DNA of 14,403 nucleotides from Polaribacter sp. (GTDB lineage Bacteria > Bacteroidota > Bacteroidia > Flavobacteriales > Flavobacteriaceae): the NCBI GenBank assembly GCA_030731695.1, contig JANQTK010000172.1:27663-42065 (forward strand), read 5' to 3'. Numbering within the stretch: the first letter of the stretch is position 1; each line of letters begins with the position of its first letter. The translations under genes and the position numbers were made by a program. Below are positions 1 to 8,001 of this stretch, in pieces. A model generated the notes under the pieces. That model was not told the DNA's origin and made no database searches. It worked only from the letters and a program-made list of their open reading frames with translations.

Positions 1-1959
1 ATTATACGATTGATTCCACCTAATAAAATGCAAGCTTTTGTAGTAAAATCTGATTATACTCCATCAGAAAAAACAAAATTAAATACTGAAATAGCAGTTT
101 CAAACAATGATAAAAATTTATTTTCTACTATTGATGATGCTGAAAATGTGGCTATTGCTGCAACAATTGGTTGGCAACAAACCTATATTGATAAAAATTG
201 GCAGTTAAAAAGCAATATCAATCATCAGTTTGTGCAACGAAATTTCCAAACCATACAACGTTGGGAACCAATTGAATTTAATAGAGAATGGAATATTTTA
301 ACAAATTTACCCACTAAAAACTATTTTCAATCTGAAGTTTTATTGCAAAAAAATGAGCAACATTTGTTGTCATATAAATATGAAAATTTGCAATATACAG
401 CCGCTTTTAAAGGAAATAAAAATGAAATCCAAGCAAAATTCAATGTAAAAAATACTACTTTTTCTGGAAAAGGAAGTTTCCTGACAAACACCTCAACACT
501 CGAAGACAATTCATTTTATGTGGCAAAAGCGCAATTGGAGCATCGTTTTCAAAAATCGTGGGTAGGTTCTTTTGTGAATTTTGAAAATAACTCCAGAAAA
601 GATCTCAATACCAACGAATTTGTCAACACAAGTCATCGTTTTAAAGAATATGAAGGTTATGTGGGAGTTGGAGATACCACAGCAATTTTTGCCAAATTTG
701 GTGTCAATTATCGCACAAATGACAGTATCAAATCCAATCAATTTGCAGAAATCAACAACCGAAAAACATTTTATATTGATAGCAAACTTATCAAAAGTAA
801 ACAAACAAATTTGAGCATTTTTGCGAATTATAGAATCACAGAAAATAGTTTTACTGAAGATGAAAAAACACTGAATTCAAGAATTGTTTTTAGTCAGAAA
901 CTATTTGATAGTTTCATCAATTTATCTACGATTTACGAAACTTCTTCAGGAAATGTTGCTAGACAAGATTTTGTATATGTAAAAACAGAACCTGGTTTGG
1001 GATTTTATACGTGGATTGATTATAATAATGACGGAATTCAGGATTTTAACGAATTTGAAATTGCGCAATTTCAAGACCAAGCTGAATATTTGCGATTGCC
1101 AAAACCCAATTTGCGATTTTTGGCAACACAAAGAGCCAGTTTTAAGCAAACACTTGCTATAAATCCGAAAAATTGGGCAATAAAATCGGGATTGAAAAAA
1201 CTGATTTCTCACTTTTACAACAGCACTTTTTTAACCGTTGAAAACGAGCAAGAACGAACAGGAAACACCTTTCAATTAAACCCTTTTGACATCAATAGTG
1301 ATGCACTTATTGGATTGAATTACAACTTTAAAAACAGTTTGTTTTACCATAAAGATTTGCAGAATCACAGTATTACTTTTACGTATGGAGATTCGCGTTT
1401 AAAACAACAGTATTTTATTGGAAATCAAGAAAATAGCATTTCATTACATCAATTGGATTATGCACACAAGTTTGCCAATTTCTGGTTGATTGATTTGACA
1501 GGAAAACTCACTAACAATGACTTAACAACAGAAAATTTTGACGATAGAAATTATGAAATTAATTCCTATGAAATTGAACCAAAAATCAGTTTTTTATACA
1601 GTCAAAACAATCGTTTTTCTGCTTTTTATCACTTTAAAAATAAGCAAAATAACATTCAAAATTTAGAACAATTGCAACAGCAAAAATTTGGGCTGGAATA
1701 TTTTTATATGGGTGAAAATAGCAATCAAATATCTGCTAATGTAACAATATTTTTAAACGATTTTACAGGAAATGCGAATTCGCCTGTTGCATATCAAATG
1801 TTGGAAGGTTTGCAAGCTGGTAAAAACTATACATGGAATGTGTTATTTAATAAAAAATTAAATTCGTTTTTAAATCTACAATTGAACTATTTGGGAAGAA
1901 AAAGTGAAAATTCGAAAACAATTCACACAGGAAATGTGCAATTGAGAGCTGTTTTTTAA
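1..1959 (+). CDS. Large outer-membrane beta-barrel protein, C-terminal part (5' end outside window)
   Basis: The reading frame is open from base 1 (a TTG at 10 is not a convincing start), so the N-terminus lies to the left and about 650 residues are visible. I do not recognise a named family. Seen: many short stretches of alternating aromatic/polar residues, Asn-, Tyr- and Phe-rich, ending in ...LRAVF. A terminal Phe is the usual last residue of proteins inserted into the outer membrane by the BAM machinery. At about residues 337-348 (counting from base 10) there is an EF-hand-like loop of the form DxNxDGxxDxxE, followed by an acidic/aromatic stretch that in my memory recurs in long uncharacterised Bacteroidota surface proteins. 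Inference: a large outer-membrane barrel with a calcium-binding loop, function unknown. No terminator is visible after it, so read-through into the following metal-efflux genes is possible. Confidence 0.7.
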   Translation: MIRLIPPNKMQAFVVKSDYTPSEKTKLNTEIAVSNNDKNLFSTIDDAENVAIAATIGWQQTYIDKNWQLKSNINHQFVQRNFQTIQRWEPIEFNREWNILTNLPTKNYFQSEVLLQKNEQHLLSYKYENLQYTAAFKGNKNEIQAKFNVKNTTFSGKGSFLTNTSTLEDNSFYVAKAQLEHRFQKSWVGSFVNFENNSRKDLNTNEFVNTSHRFKEYEGYVGVGDTTAIFAKFGVNYRTNDSIKSNQFAEINNRKTFYIDSKLIKSKQTNLSIFANYRITENSFTEDEKTLNSRIVFSQKLFDSFINLSTIYETSSGNVARQDFVYVKTEPGLGFYTWIDYNNDGIQDFNEFEIAQFQDQAEYLRLPKPNLRFLATQRASFKQTLAINPKNWAIKSGLKKLISHFYNSTFLTVENEQERTGNTFQLNPFDINSDALIGLNYNFKNSLFYHKDLQNHSITFTYGDSRLKQQYFIGNQENSISLHQLDYAHKFANFWLIDLTGKLTNNDLTTENFDDRNYEINSYEIEPKISFLYSQNNRFSAFYHFKNKQNNIQNLEQLQQQKFGLEYFYMGENSNQISANVTIFLNDFTGNANSPVAYQMLEGLQAGKNYTWNVLFNKKLNSFLNLQLNYLGRKSENSKTIHTGNVQLRAVF

Positions 1960-1988
1960 AATTAAATTAACAACGATATAATTTTTTA

Positions 1989-2019
1989 TCAGAAAAAAAT
2001 ATCTAATATTGTATTCTGA
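1989..2019. promoter_or_regulatory. 31-bp imperfect dyad upstream of the efflux genes (candidate operator)
   Basis: The dyad is centred on base 2004. The outer arms TCAGAA (1989-1994) and TTCTGA (2014-2019) and the inner arms AATAT (1998-2002) and ATATT (2006-2010) share one centre, and 12 of 15 positions pair. The right half overlaps a one-mismatch Bacteroidota -7 element, TAATATTG (2004-2011), and the dyad ends 3 bases before the ATG at 2023. This placement suits a repressor operator for the metal-efflux genes. The region is AT-rich, so a chance dyad cannot be excluded, and no regulator gene is visible nearby. Confidence 0.35.
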
Positions 2020-2022
2020 AAG

Positions 2023-2409
2023 ATGAAAACAATTGCAATCATATTAACAAACTTAGTACTTCTACAAAGTTTACATATTGATTTTAAAGACATTGACAAG
2101 CTCAATGTACTTTTAAATCATGCAAAATTGCATCAAGAAAAATATGGTGATTCTTTTGTTGACTTTGTTTATGAACATTACATTGAAAGAGAAATTCCAT
2201 CCGATAAACAACACCAAGAACATCAAGATTTGCCTTTTAAACAAGGTATTTCTCATTTCAATCACATTTCACCAGTTCTAGAATTAAATTCTCACAAATT
2301 CGAACTGAAAATTCCCAAAAACGTATTATCAAAACCTTGCTTTTTTTACGAAGAAAGTGAATCTAATTTTGAAAAACCTACTATTTTTCAACCACCAAAA
2401 TATTCATAA
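2023..2409 (+). CDS. Small His-rich exported protein leading the metal-efflux operon, unknown function
   Basis: This is a 128-residue protein with no recognised domain. Residues 1-17 form a short Lys-led hydrophobic segment that could be a signal peptide or membrane anchor, although no clean signal-peptidase site is visible. The rest is polar and contains 9 histidines (18, 33, 37, 52, 64, 67, 78, 81, 91), one cysteine (106) and several acidic residues. The densest cluster is HQEHQDLPF at 64-72. The C-terminus ends in a short Phe-Gln-Pro-Pro motif. From memory, small proteins with a similar LPF motif and PP-containing tail occur upstream of CzcA/CusA genes in flavobacteria; this needs a search. 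It lies 66 bases before the pump gene with no terminator between, so it is probably co-transcribed. A periplasmic metal-binding or metal-sensing accessory role is inference. The ATG at 2023 is the natural start. Confidence 0.6.
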   Translation: MKTIAIILTNLVLLQSLHIDFKDIDKLNVLLNHAKLHQEKYGDSFVDFVYEHYIEREIPSDKQHQEHQDLPFKQGISHFNHISPVLELNSHKFELKIPKNVLSKPCFFYEESESNFEKPTIFQPPKYS

Positions 2410-2475
2410 TTTATTTTAGAAAATAGTTCCTACTTTTTAGTCGGAAAATTATAACTCTTAAATTTATTATGTATA

Positions 2476-5400
2476 ATGTTAGAAAATATTATCAAATTCA
2501 GTTTAAAAAATAAACTGATTACCTTTCTTTTTACAGCCTTTATAATTGGCTTCGGATTTTTCTCTTTGATGAGAATTCCAATTGGTGCTGTTCCAGACAT
2601 CACCAACAATCAAGTGCAAGTGATCACCACTTCACGAAATCTTTCCACACAAGATGTGGAACAATTTATTACCTATCCTGTAGAATTGGAGATGGCAAAT
2701 TTGCCTGGAGTTGAAGAAATTCGTTCTGTTTCAAAATTTGGATTATCTGTTGTAACCATCATTTTTACTGACGAAATTGGCACGTATTTGCCAAGACAAT
2801 TGATTGCAGAAAAAATAAAAACTGCCTCAGAAAAAATTCCACAAGGTTTTGGAACTCCAGAAATGGGTCCAATCACCACTGGTTTGGGTGAAATTTATCA
2901 ATACATTTTAGATGTAAAACCCGAATTCAAAGATCGTTATTCAGTAACTGATTTGCGAACTATTCAAGATTGGGTTGTTCGTCGTCAATTATCAGGAATT
3001 CCTGGAGTTGTTGAAGTAAATACTTGGGGTGGCTATTTAAAACAATACGAAGTTGCTATCAATCCAAAAAAATTGGTTGCCATGAATATCTCAATTTCTG
3101 ATATTTTTACAGCCTTAGAAAAAAACAATAGTGTTGCTGGTGGTGGTTATATCGAAAAAACCAATGAAACTTTTTTTATTCGTGGAGAAGGTTTGGTAAA
3201 AAGCTTTGAAGATATTGAAAACATTGTTGTAAAAAATGATGGAAATCCTATCTATATAAAAGATGTTGCCAAAGTTGGTTTTGGCAGTGCCACACGTTTT
3301 GGAGCTATCACTGGAAATGGTGAAGGCGAAAAAGTTTTGGGGCAAATCATGATGTTGAAAGACGGAAATTCGAAACAAATTATTGATGCAGTTAAAGAAC
3401 GCGTTTCCGAAATTCAAAATTCTTTGCCTGAAGGAGTCTATATAAATCCTTTTTTAGAACGTAGTGAATTGATTGGAAAAACCACATTTACAGTTTCAGA
3501 AAACCTAATTTTAGGATCGCTGATTGTAATTTTTGTAGTGGTTTTGTTACTTGGAAATTTACGCTCTGGATTGGTAGTAGCATCCGTAATTCCACTTAGT
3601 TTATTATTCGCAATTTCCTTAATGTATCTGTTTGGTGTTGATGCCAATTTGATGAGTTTAGGCGCTATAGATTTCGGAATTATCATTGATGGAGCTGTAA
3701 TTATTGTTGAGTTTATTGCCTTTCGAATCATGAGGGAAAGTGAAAAGTTAGGTCTTTTATCCAAAGAAGAAAAACAGGACGAAGTAGATAAAATCACGCT
3801 GAAAAGTGCTTCAAAAATGATGAATTCTGCCATTTTTGGACAGCTCATTATTTTGATTGTTTTTATTCCTATTTTATCTTTAAGTGGTGTTGAAGGAAAA
3901 ATGTTCAAACCAATGGCAATGACATTTAGTTTTGCGTTGGTTGGTGCTATGATTTTATGTTTAACCTATGTTCCTGTAGTTTCATCACTCTTTTTAAAAC
4001 CTGACAAACCTGGTAAAAACAATATTTCTGTTCGTTTGATGAAATTGTTGAATCATTTTTACAAACCCTCTATTCATTGGGCTTTAGCGCATAAAAAAGT
4101 AGTTGTTTCTATCGCTATTTTTCTACTTGCAACAAGTGTTTTTCTGTTCAGTAGAATGGGAGGAGAATTTGTGCCAACCTTAGATGAAGGAGATTTTGTA
4201 ATTCAGCCAGTATTAAAAACAGGAACTTCTTTGGGAAAAACAATTGAAACAACGACAAAAATCGAACAAATTTTATTAAAAAACTTTCCAGAAGTTGACC
4301 AAGTTGTTAGTAGAATTGGTGCTGCAGAAGTGCCAACAGATCCTATGTCTATGGAAGAAAGTGATGTAATTATCAAGTTAAAACCAAAAAGCGAATGGAC
4401 AAGTGCCGAAAGTAAAGACGAATTGGCAAATAAATTTAAAGAAGCATTGGCTGTAATTCCAGGATTGGAAATTGAATTTACACAACCTATTGAAATGCGT
4501 TTCAACGAGCTCATAACGGGTGTAAGAGCAGATGTTGCTGTGAAAATTTTTGGTGAAGATTTATCCATTTTAGCCGCAAAAGCTGAGGAAATTAAAAGTT
4601 TAATATCAAAAGTTCCTGGTGCATCAGACATTATTGTTGAAAAAGTAGAAGGATTACCACAAATGAGCGTTACTTATAACCGAAGTAAAATTGCACGTTA
4701 TGGATTGAATATTGCAGACATCAATCAATTGATAACAATGGGTTTTGCAGGAAGTGTTGTTGGAAATGTTTTTGAAGGTGAAAAACGATTTGATTTGGCA
4801 ATTCGATTTGACAATGATCAGCGTCAAAACTTAGAAAGTTTGCAAAATTTATATGTTGATACACCAACTGGAGGTAAAATTCCATTGAGCGAATTAGCAA
4901 CTATCAAATATACTACGGGTCCTGCAAAAATTTCAAGAGATGATACCAAACGTAGAATTGTAGTAGGAATCAATGTACGTGAAAGAGATTTACAATCTGT
5001 AGTTGATGATGTTCAAAAAATTATCAATGAAAAATTGAAATTGCCTTCAGGTTACAACATAACTTATGGAGGACAATTTGAAAATTTACAAAGTGCAAAA
5101 GCAAGATTGATGATTGCTGTTCCCATTGCATTGACATTGATTTTTTTACTTTTATACTTCGCTTTTAACTCCATAAAAGAAGCCTTATTGGTATATTCTG
5201 CTATTCCACTCTCGGCAGTTGGAGGTGTTTTTTTATTATGGATGCGTGATTTACCTTTTAGTATTTCTGCTGGAGTTGGATTTATAGCCCTTTTTGGAAT
5301 CGCAGTTTTAAATGGAATTGTGTTGATTGAACATTTCAAAGAACTCAAAGAAGAAGGTATTGAAGATATTGAAGAGCGCATCAAAAAAGGAACAAAAGAA

Positions 5401-6795
5401 CGATTACGCCCTGTAGTTTTAACAGCAGCAGCTGCTGCTTTAGGATTTTTACCAATGGCAATTTCAACCAATGCAGGTGCTGAAGTGCAACGTCCTTTAG
5501 CCACTGTAGTTGTGGGTGGTTTGGTTTCTGCAACAGTTTTAACATTGATTGTTTTACCAGTTTTATATGCTTGGTTTGAAGAAAAAAAAGTGATAAAAAT
5601 GAATAAAAAGCTGCTTTTAATTTTATTTGGTTTTTTCTTTATAACCAATTCAAATGCACAATCTAAACTAACTTTACAAGAAACTATAAATTTAGCCATA
5701 AAAAATAATTCGGGTTTAAAAGCTTCACTTTCTAAGCTCGATGAACAAAAAGCATTGATTTCCAGTGCTTTTGAAATTGACAAAACGAGTGTGTATTATA
5801 GTTATGATGAGAATAATTTAGCCATCAATAATTTTCCAATTCGTGTTTTTGGCATTGCGCAAGATTTTAAATTTCCAACATTCTATTTTGCTGATAAAAA
5901 GGTGAAAAAAGCCCAAGCAAGTTTAGAAGAAGTGAATTATAACATTGTCAAAAATCAGTTAGAAAAAGCAGTTACTGTTCATTTTTATCAATTGAGTTAT
6001 GCTAAAAATAAAGCAAAAACATATCAGTTTTTGGACAGTTTGTATCAAGATTTTGCAAAAAAATCAGAACGTAGATTTCAATTGGGTGAAACTAATTATC
6101 TAGAAATGATTACTGCAAAATCCAAACAAAAACAAATGCAAACATCGTATAAACAAGCTTTGCAAGAAGTTGAATTGGCAAAAGAACAACTAAAAAGTGT
6201 GGTTCAAACTGAGGCTATTTATATTGTTGATGCTCCTTTATCAAAACTTGCTTTGCAACAAAATGTTATGAATCATAATCTTGGTTTGGATTATTTTTCA
6301 AAAGCGAATGATGTACAAAATGCATTGTTTAAAAAAGAACAACAAACCTTGTTACCTGATATCAGTTTAGAATATTTTCAAGGAACTAATAATCAATTAA
6401 ATACATTTTTGAGAGGTTATCAAATTGGTCTAAAAATTCCGTTGTTTTTTGGTGGAAATGCTTCTAAAATCAAAGCATCAAAATTGGCAAAAAACACCAT
6501 TTTTGAAAAAGAAAAAGAATATAAAACTGGTTTAGAAAGCAATTACAAAGGACTCTTAGCAAAGTTGAATCAGTTTGAGGAAGCCATCAATTATTACGAA
6601 TCAGAAGGAAAAAAATTGAAGGAAGAAATCATAAAAACGGCCAATAGAAATTTTGCTGAAGGTGAAATCGACTTTTTTCAATACATCCAAAGTTTGGAAA
6701 CTGCCAAAGACATTGAATTGTCATATTTAGACAATTTAAATGGCTACAACCAAACCGTTATCAACATCAATCATCTTATTTTAAATACACTTTAA
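2476..6795 (+). CDS. czcA: CzcA/CusA-type heavy-metal RND pump fused to a TolC-like outer-membrane channel
   Basis: The protein has 1439 residues, against about 1040 for an ordinary CzcA. Residues 1-1041 are the proton-driven RND pump. They start with a cytoplasmic stub and TM1 and contain the N-terminal motif PIGAVPDITNNQVQV. In TM4 the motif DFGIIIDGAVIIVE places D399, D405 and E412 with exactly the spacing of the essential D402/D408/E415 of Cupriavidus CzcA, although the usual Asn after the Glu is Phe here. The DEGD motif is at 570-573. By my alignment from memory, the three Cu-binding methionines of E. coli CusA (573, 623, 672) correspond to Q577, E628 and E678, so divalent ions (Co, Zn, Ni, Cd) are more likely than Cu/Ag. 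Residues 1042-1439 are an outer-membrane efflux (TolC/CusC-like) domain that opens with its own signal peptide. Such fusions are known in Bacteroidota. The A8 run at the junction (5582-5589) deserves checking. The adaptor gene follows after 2 bases. Confidence 0.93.
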   Translation: MLENIIKFSLKNKLITFLFTAFIIGFGFFSLMRIPIGAVPDITNNQVQVITTSRNLSTQDVEQFITYPVELEMANLPGVEEIRSVSKFGLSVVTIIFTDEIGTYLPRQLIAEKIKTASEKIPQGFGTPEMGPITTGLGEIYQYILDVKPEFKDRYSVTDLRTIQDWVVRRQLSGIPGVVEVNTWGGYLKQYEVAINPKKLVAMNISISDIFTALEKNNSVAGGGYIEKTNETFFIRGEGLVKSFEDIENIVVKNDGNPIYIKDVAKVGFGSATRFGAITGNGEGEKVLGQIMMLKDGNSKQIIDAVKERVSEIQNSLPEGVYINPFLERSELIGKTTFTVSENLILGSLIVIFVVVLLLGNLRSGLVVASVIPLSLLFAISLMYLFGVDANLMSLGAIDFGIIIDGAVIIVEFIAFRIMRESEKLGLLSKEEKQDEVDKITLKSASKMMNSAIFGQLIILIVFIPILSLSGVEGKMFKPMAMTFSFALVGAMILCLTYVPVVSSLFLKPDKPGKNNISVRLMKLLNHFYKPSIHWALAHKKVVVSIAIFLLATSVFLFSRMGGEFVPTLDEGDFVIQPVLKTGTSLGKTIETTTKIEQILLKNFPEVDQVVSRIGAAEVPTDPMSMEESDVIIKLKPKSEWTSAESKDELANKFKEALAVIPGLEIEFTQPIEMRFNELITGVRADVAVKIFGEDLSILAAKAEEIKSLISKVPGASDIIVEKVEGLPQMSVTYNRSKIARYGLNIADINQLITMGFAGSVVGNVFEGEKRFDLAIRFDNDQRQNLESLQNLYVDTPTGGKIPLSELATIKYTTGPAKISRDDTKRRIVVGINVRERDLQSVVDDVQKIINEKLKLPSGYNITYGGQFENLQSAKARLMIAVPIALTLIFLLLYFAFNSIKEALLVYSAIPLSAVGGVFLLWMRDLPFSISAGVGFIALFGIAVLNGIVLIEHFKELKEEGIEDIEERIKKGTKERLRPVVLTAAAAALGFLPMAISTNAGAEVQRPLATVVVGGLVSATVLTLIVLPVLYAWFEEKKVIKMNKKLLLILFGFFFITNSNAQSKLTLQETINLAIKNNSGLKASLSKLDEQKALISSAFEIDKTSVYYSYDENNLAINNFPIRVFGIAQDFKFPTFYFADKKVKKAQASLEEVNYNIVKNQLEKAVTVHFYQLSYAKNKAKTYQFLDSLYQDFAKKSERRFQLGETNYLEMITAKSKQKQMQTSYKQALQEVELAKEQLKSVVQTEAIYIVDAPLSKLALQQNVMNHNLGLDYFSKANDVQNALFKKEQQTLLPDISLEYFQGTNNQLNTFLRGYQIGLKIPLFFGGNASKIKASKLAKNTIFEKEKEYKTGLESNYKGLLAKLNQFEEAINYYESEGKKLKEEIIKTANRNFAEGEIDFFQYIQSLETAKDIELSYLDNLNGYNQTVININHLILNTL
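5582..5606 (+). other. Pump/channel junction: A8 run with stops in both shifted frames
   Basis: Zero frame reads GAA GAA AAA AAA GTG ATA AAA ATG through the junction. If one A of the run 5582-5589 is dropped, the pump ends at tandem stops TGA TAA (5591-5596), and the channel ATG at 5599 follows after two bases. If one A is added, TAA at 5604-5606 ends the frame. The site can therefore be read as a natural fusion point, a slippage-prone switch, or a homopolymer error. The sequence alone does not decide between them. Confidence 0.5.
5599..5658 (+). other. Internal signal peptide at the start of the TolC-like domain
   Basis: Residues 1042-1061 of the fusion protein have the full layout of a Sec signal peptide: Met-Asn-Lys-Lys, a hydrophobic core of Leu, Ile and Phe (1046-1056), then a polar region ending Ser-Asn-Ala before Gln1062. 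Signal peptidase I would cut after Ala1061. The segment follows the last RND transmembrane helix, whose C-terminus is cytoplasmic, so an N-in signal sequence would correctly deliver the channel domain to the periplasm. The ATG at 5599 has an A-rich upstream stretch, as Bacteroidota starts often do, so independent initiation here is also possible. Confidence 0.7.
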
Positions 6796-6797
6796 TC

Positions 6798-7910
6798 ATG
6801 AAAAATATATCAATATTCTTACTTTCATTGGCATTTGTAGCTTGTGGAAAAAAGGAAATTCCAACAGAAATTACGGCTGAAAATTCAGCAAATAGCAACG
6901 AAATTACAATCACAAAACAACAATTTGACAATGAAAAGATGGAAATTGGTTCAATAGCTGAACATCCATTTTTATCGGTTGTAAATACCAACGGAATGAT
7001 TGATGTTCCGCCAGAAAACAGAGCAAGCGTAAGCACTTTTGTAAGTGGATATGTGACAAAAATTCCATTATTGATTGGGGATTTTGTGAAAAAAGGACAA
7101 TTTGTTGCCCAATTGACAAACACCGAAATTGTAGATATTCAGCAAAATTATCTGGAAGTTGCCTCACAAAATCGTTTTTTAAAAAATGAATTTGAACGTC
7201 AAAAAACATTGTTTAACGAACAAATTTCATCAGAAAAAAACTATTTAAGAGCGGAAAGTTCGTACAGAAGTAATTTGGCAATTTACAATGGTTTACGAAA
7301 AAAACTAGAAATGTTGCACATCAATCCAACAGAAGTTGAAAAGGGAAGCCTAACTTCGAGTATCAATTTGTATGCACCAATTGATGGATACATCACAAAA
7401 GTAATGACCAGCACAGGAGCTTTCGTTTCATCAGCAAGCGAAATTCTTGAAATAGTTAATACTAATCATATTCATTTGGAATTGAATGTATTTGAAAAAG
7501 ACATTTTGAATGTAAAAAAAGAACAAAAAATTAAATTTAAAGTTTCTGAATCTTCTGATGCCTATTTTGATGCCACTGTTTATTTGGTTGGAACTACGAT
7601 TACTGAAAATAAAACAGTAAAAGTTCATGGTCATATTGATGATGAAAAACAACAGTTTATGGCAGGAATGTTTGTAGAGGCAAAAATTATTTTTGAAAGT
7701 TCTAGTGAATTTGGATTGCCAAATTCGGCAATTCATTCCGAAGAAAATCAAACATTTATTTATGTCATAAAATCTCAAAAAAATGAGGAAACTATTTTTG
7801 AAAAAGTGATGGTTACCTTAGGTAAAAAAGACGAAAATTATTCACAAATCATCAATTTTGAAGATTTTAAAAATAAAAGTATTCTGTTAAAAGGTGGATT
7901 TATGTTATAA
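6798..7910 (+). CDS. czcB: Periplasmic adaptor lipoprotein of the metal-efflux pump (membrane fusion protein, CzcB/CusB family)
   Basis: This 370-residue adaptor links the inner-membrane RND pump to the outer-membrane channel. A lipoprotein signal covers residues 1-15, with Cys16 as the lipidation site (FVAC, with Phe rather than Leu at -3). The first half of the lipoyl-like domain is around 73-108 (VSGYVTKIP, GDFVKKGQ), the coiled-coil hairpin is about 109-185, and the second lipoyl half is about 188-223 (LYAPIDGYIT, STGAFVSSASEI). The beta-barrel domain follows from about 225, with the family motif GMFVEA near 290-295, and a short membrane-proximal domain ends the protein. It closes at ...GGFML with no His-rich tail, which some CzcB proteins carry. 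The ATG lies 2 bases after the pump's stop codon, which implies one transcript and probable translational coupling. The family assignment is secure, but the metal is inferred only from the pump. Confidence 0.93.
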   Translation: MKNISIFLLSLAFVACGKKEIPTEITAENSANSNEITITKQQFDNEKMEIGSIAEHPFLSVVNTNGMIDVPPENRASVSTFVSGYVTKIPLLIGDFVKKGQFVAQLTNTEIVDIQQNYLEVASQNRFLKNEFERQKTLFNEQISSEKNYLRAESSYRSNLAIYNGLRKKLEMLHINPTEVEKGSLTSSINLYAPIDGYITKVMTSTGAFVSSASEILEIVNTNHIHLELNVFEKDILNVKKEQKIKFKVSESSDAYFDATVYLVGTTITENKTVKVHGHIDDEKQQFMAGMFVEAKIIFESSSEFGLPNSAIHSEENQTFIYVIKSQKNEETIFEKVMVTLGKKDENYSQIINFEDFKNKSILLKGGFML

Positions 7911-7947
7911 TTTTAGAATTCATATCTTAAAACATCTTTAGATTTAG

Positions 7948-7955
7948 TATGTTTG
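7948..7955 (+). promoter_or_regulatory. Probable promoter -7 element for the small barrel gene
   Basis: TATGTTTG matches the Bacteroidota -7 consensus TAnnTTTG exactly. I see no TTG at the expected -33 distance, so the promoter is only partly supported. Transcription would begin near 7960. That leaves about 40 bases before the ATG at 8002 but only about 12 before the in-frame ATG at 7972, which favours the later start. Confidence 0.45.
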
Positions 7956-8001
7956 TATAGAATTACAACACATGAAAAAGTTATTAAATTTAAGAAAAAT
8001 T

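Noticed and set aside
3438..3908. A 156-codon open frame on the minus strand
   Set aside because: It is antisense to the well-conserved TM4 region of the pump, with no protein-like pattern and no start context.
5064..5783. A 239-codon open frame on the minus strand
   Set aside because: It lies wholly antisense to the CzcA fusion gene. The translation is Lys/Ser/Thr/Ala-rich low-complexity sequence with no domain, and it crosses the pump-channel junction. It is a shadow of the coding strand.
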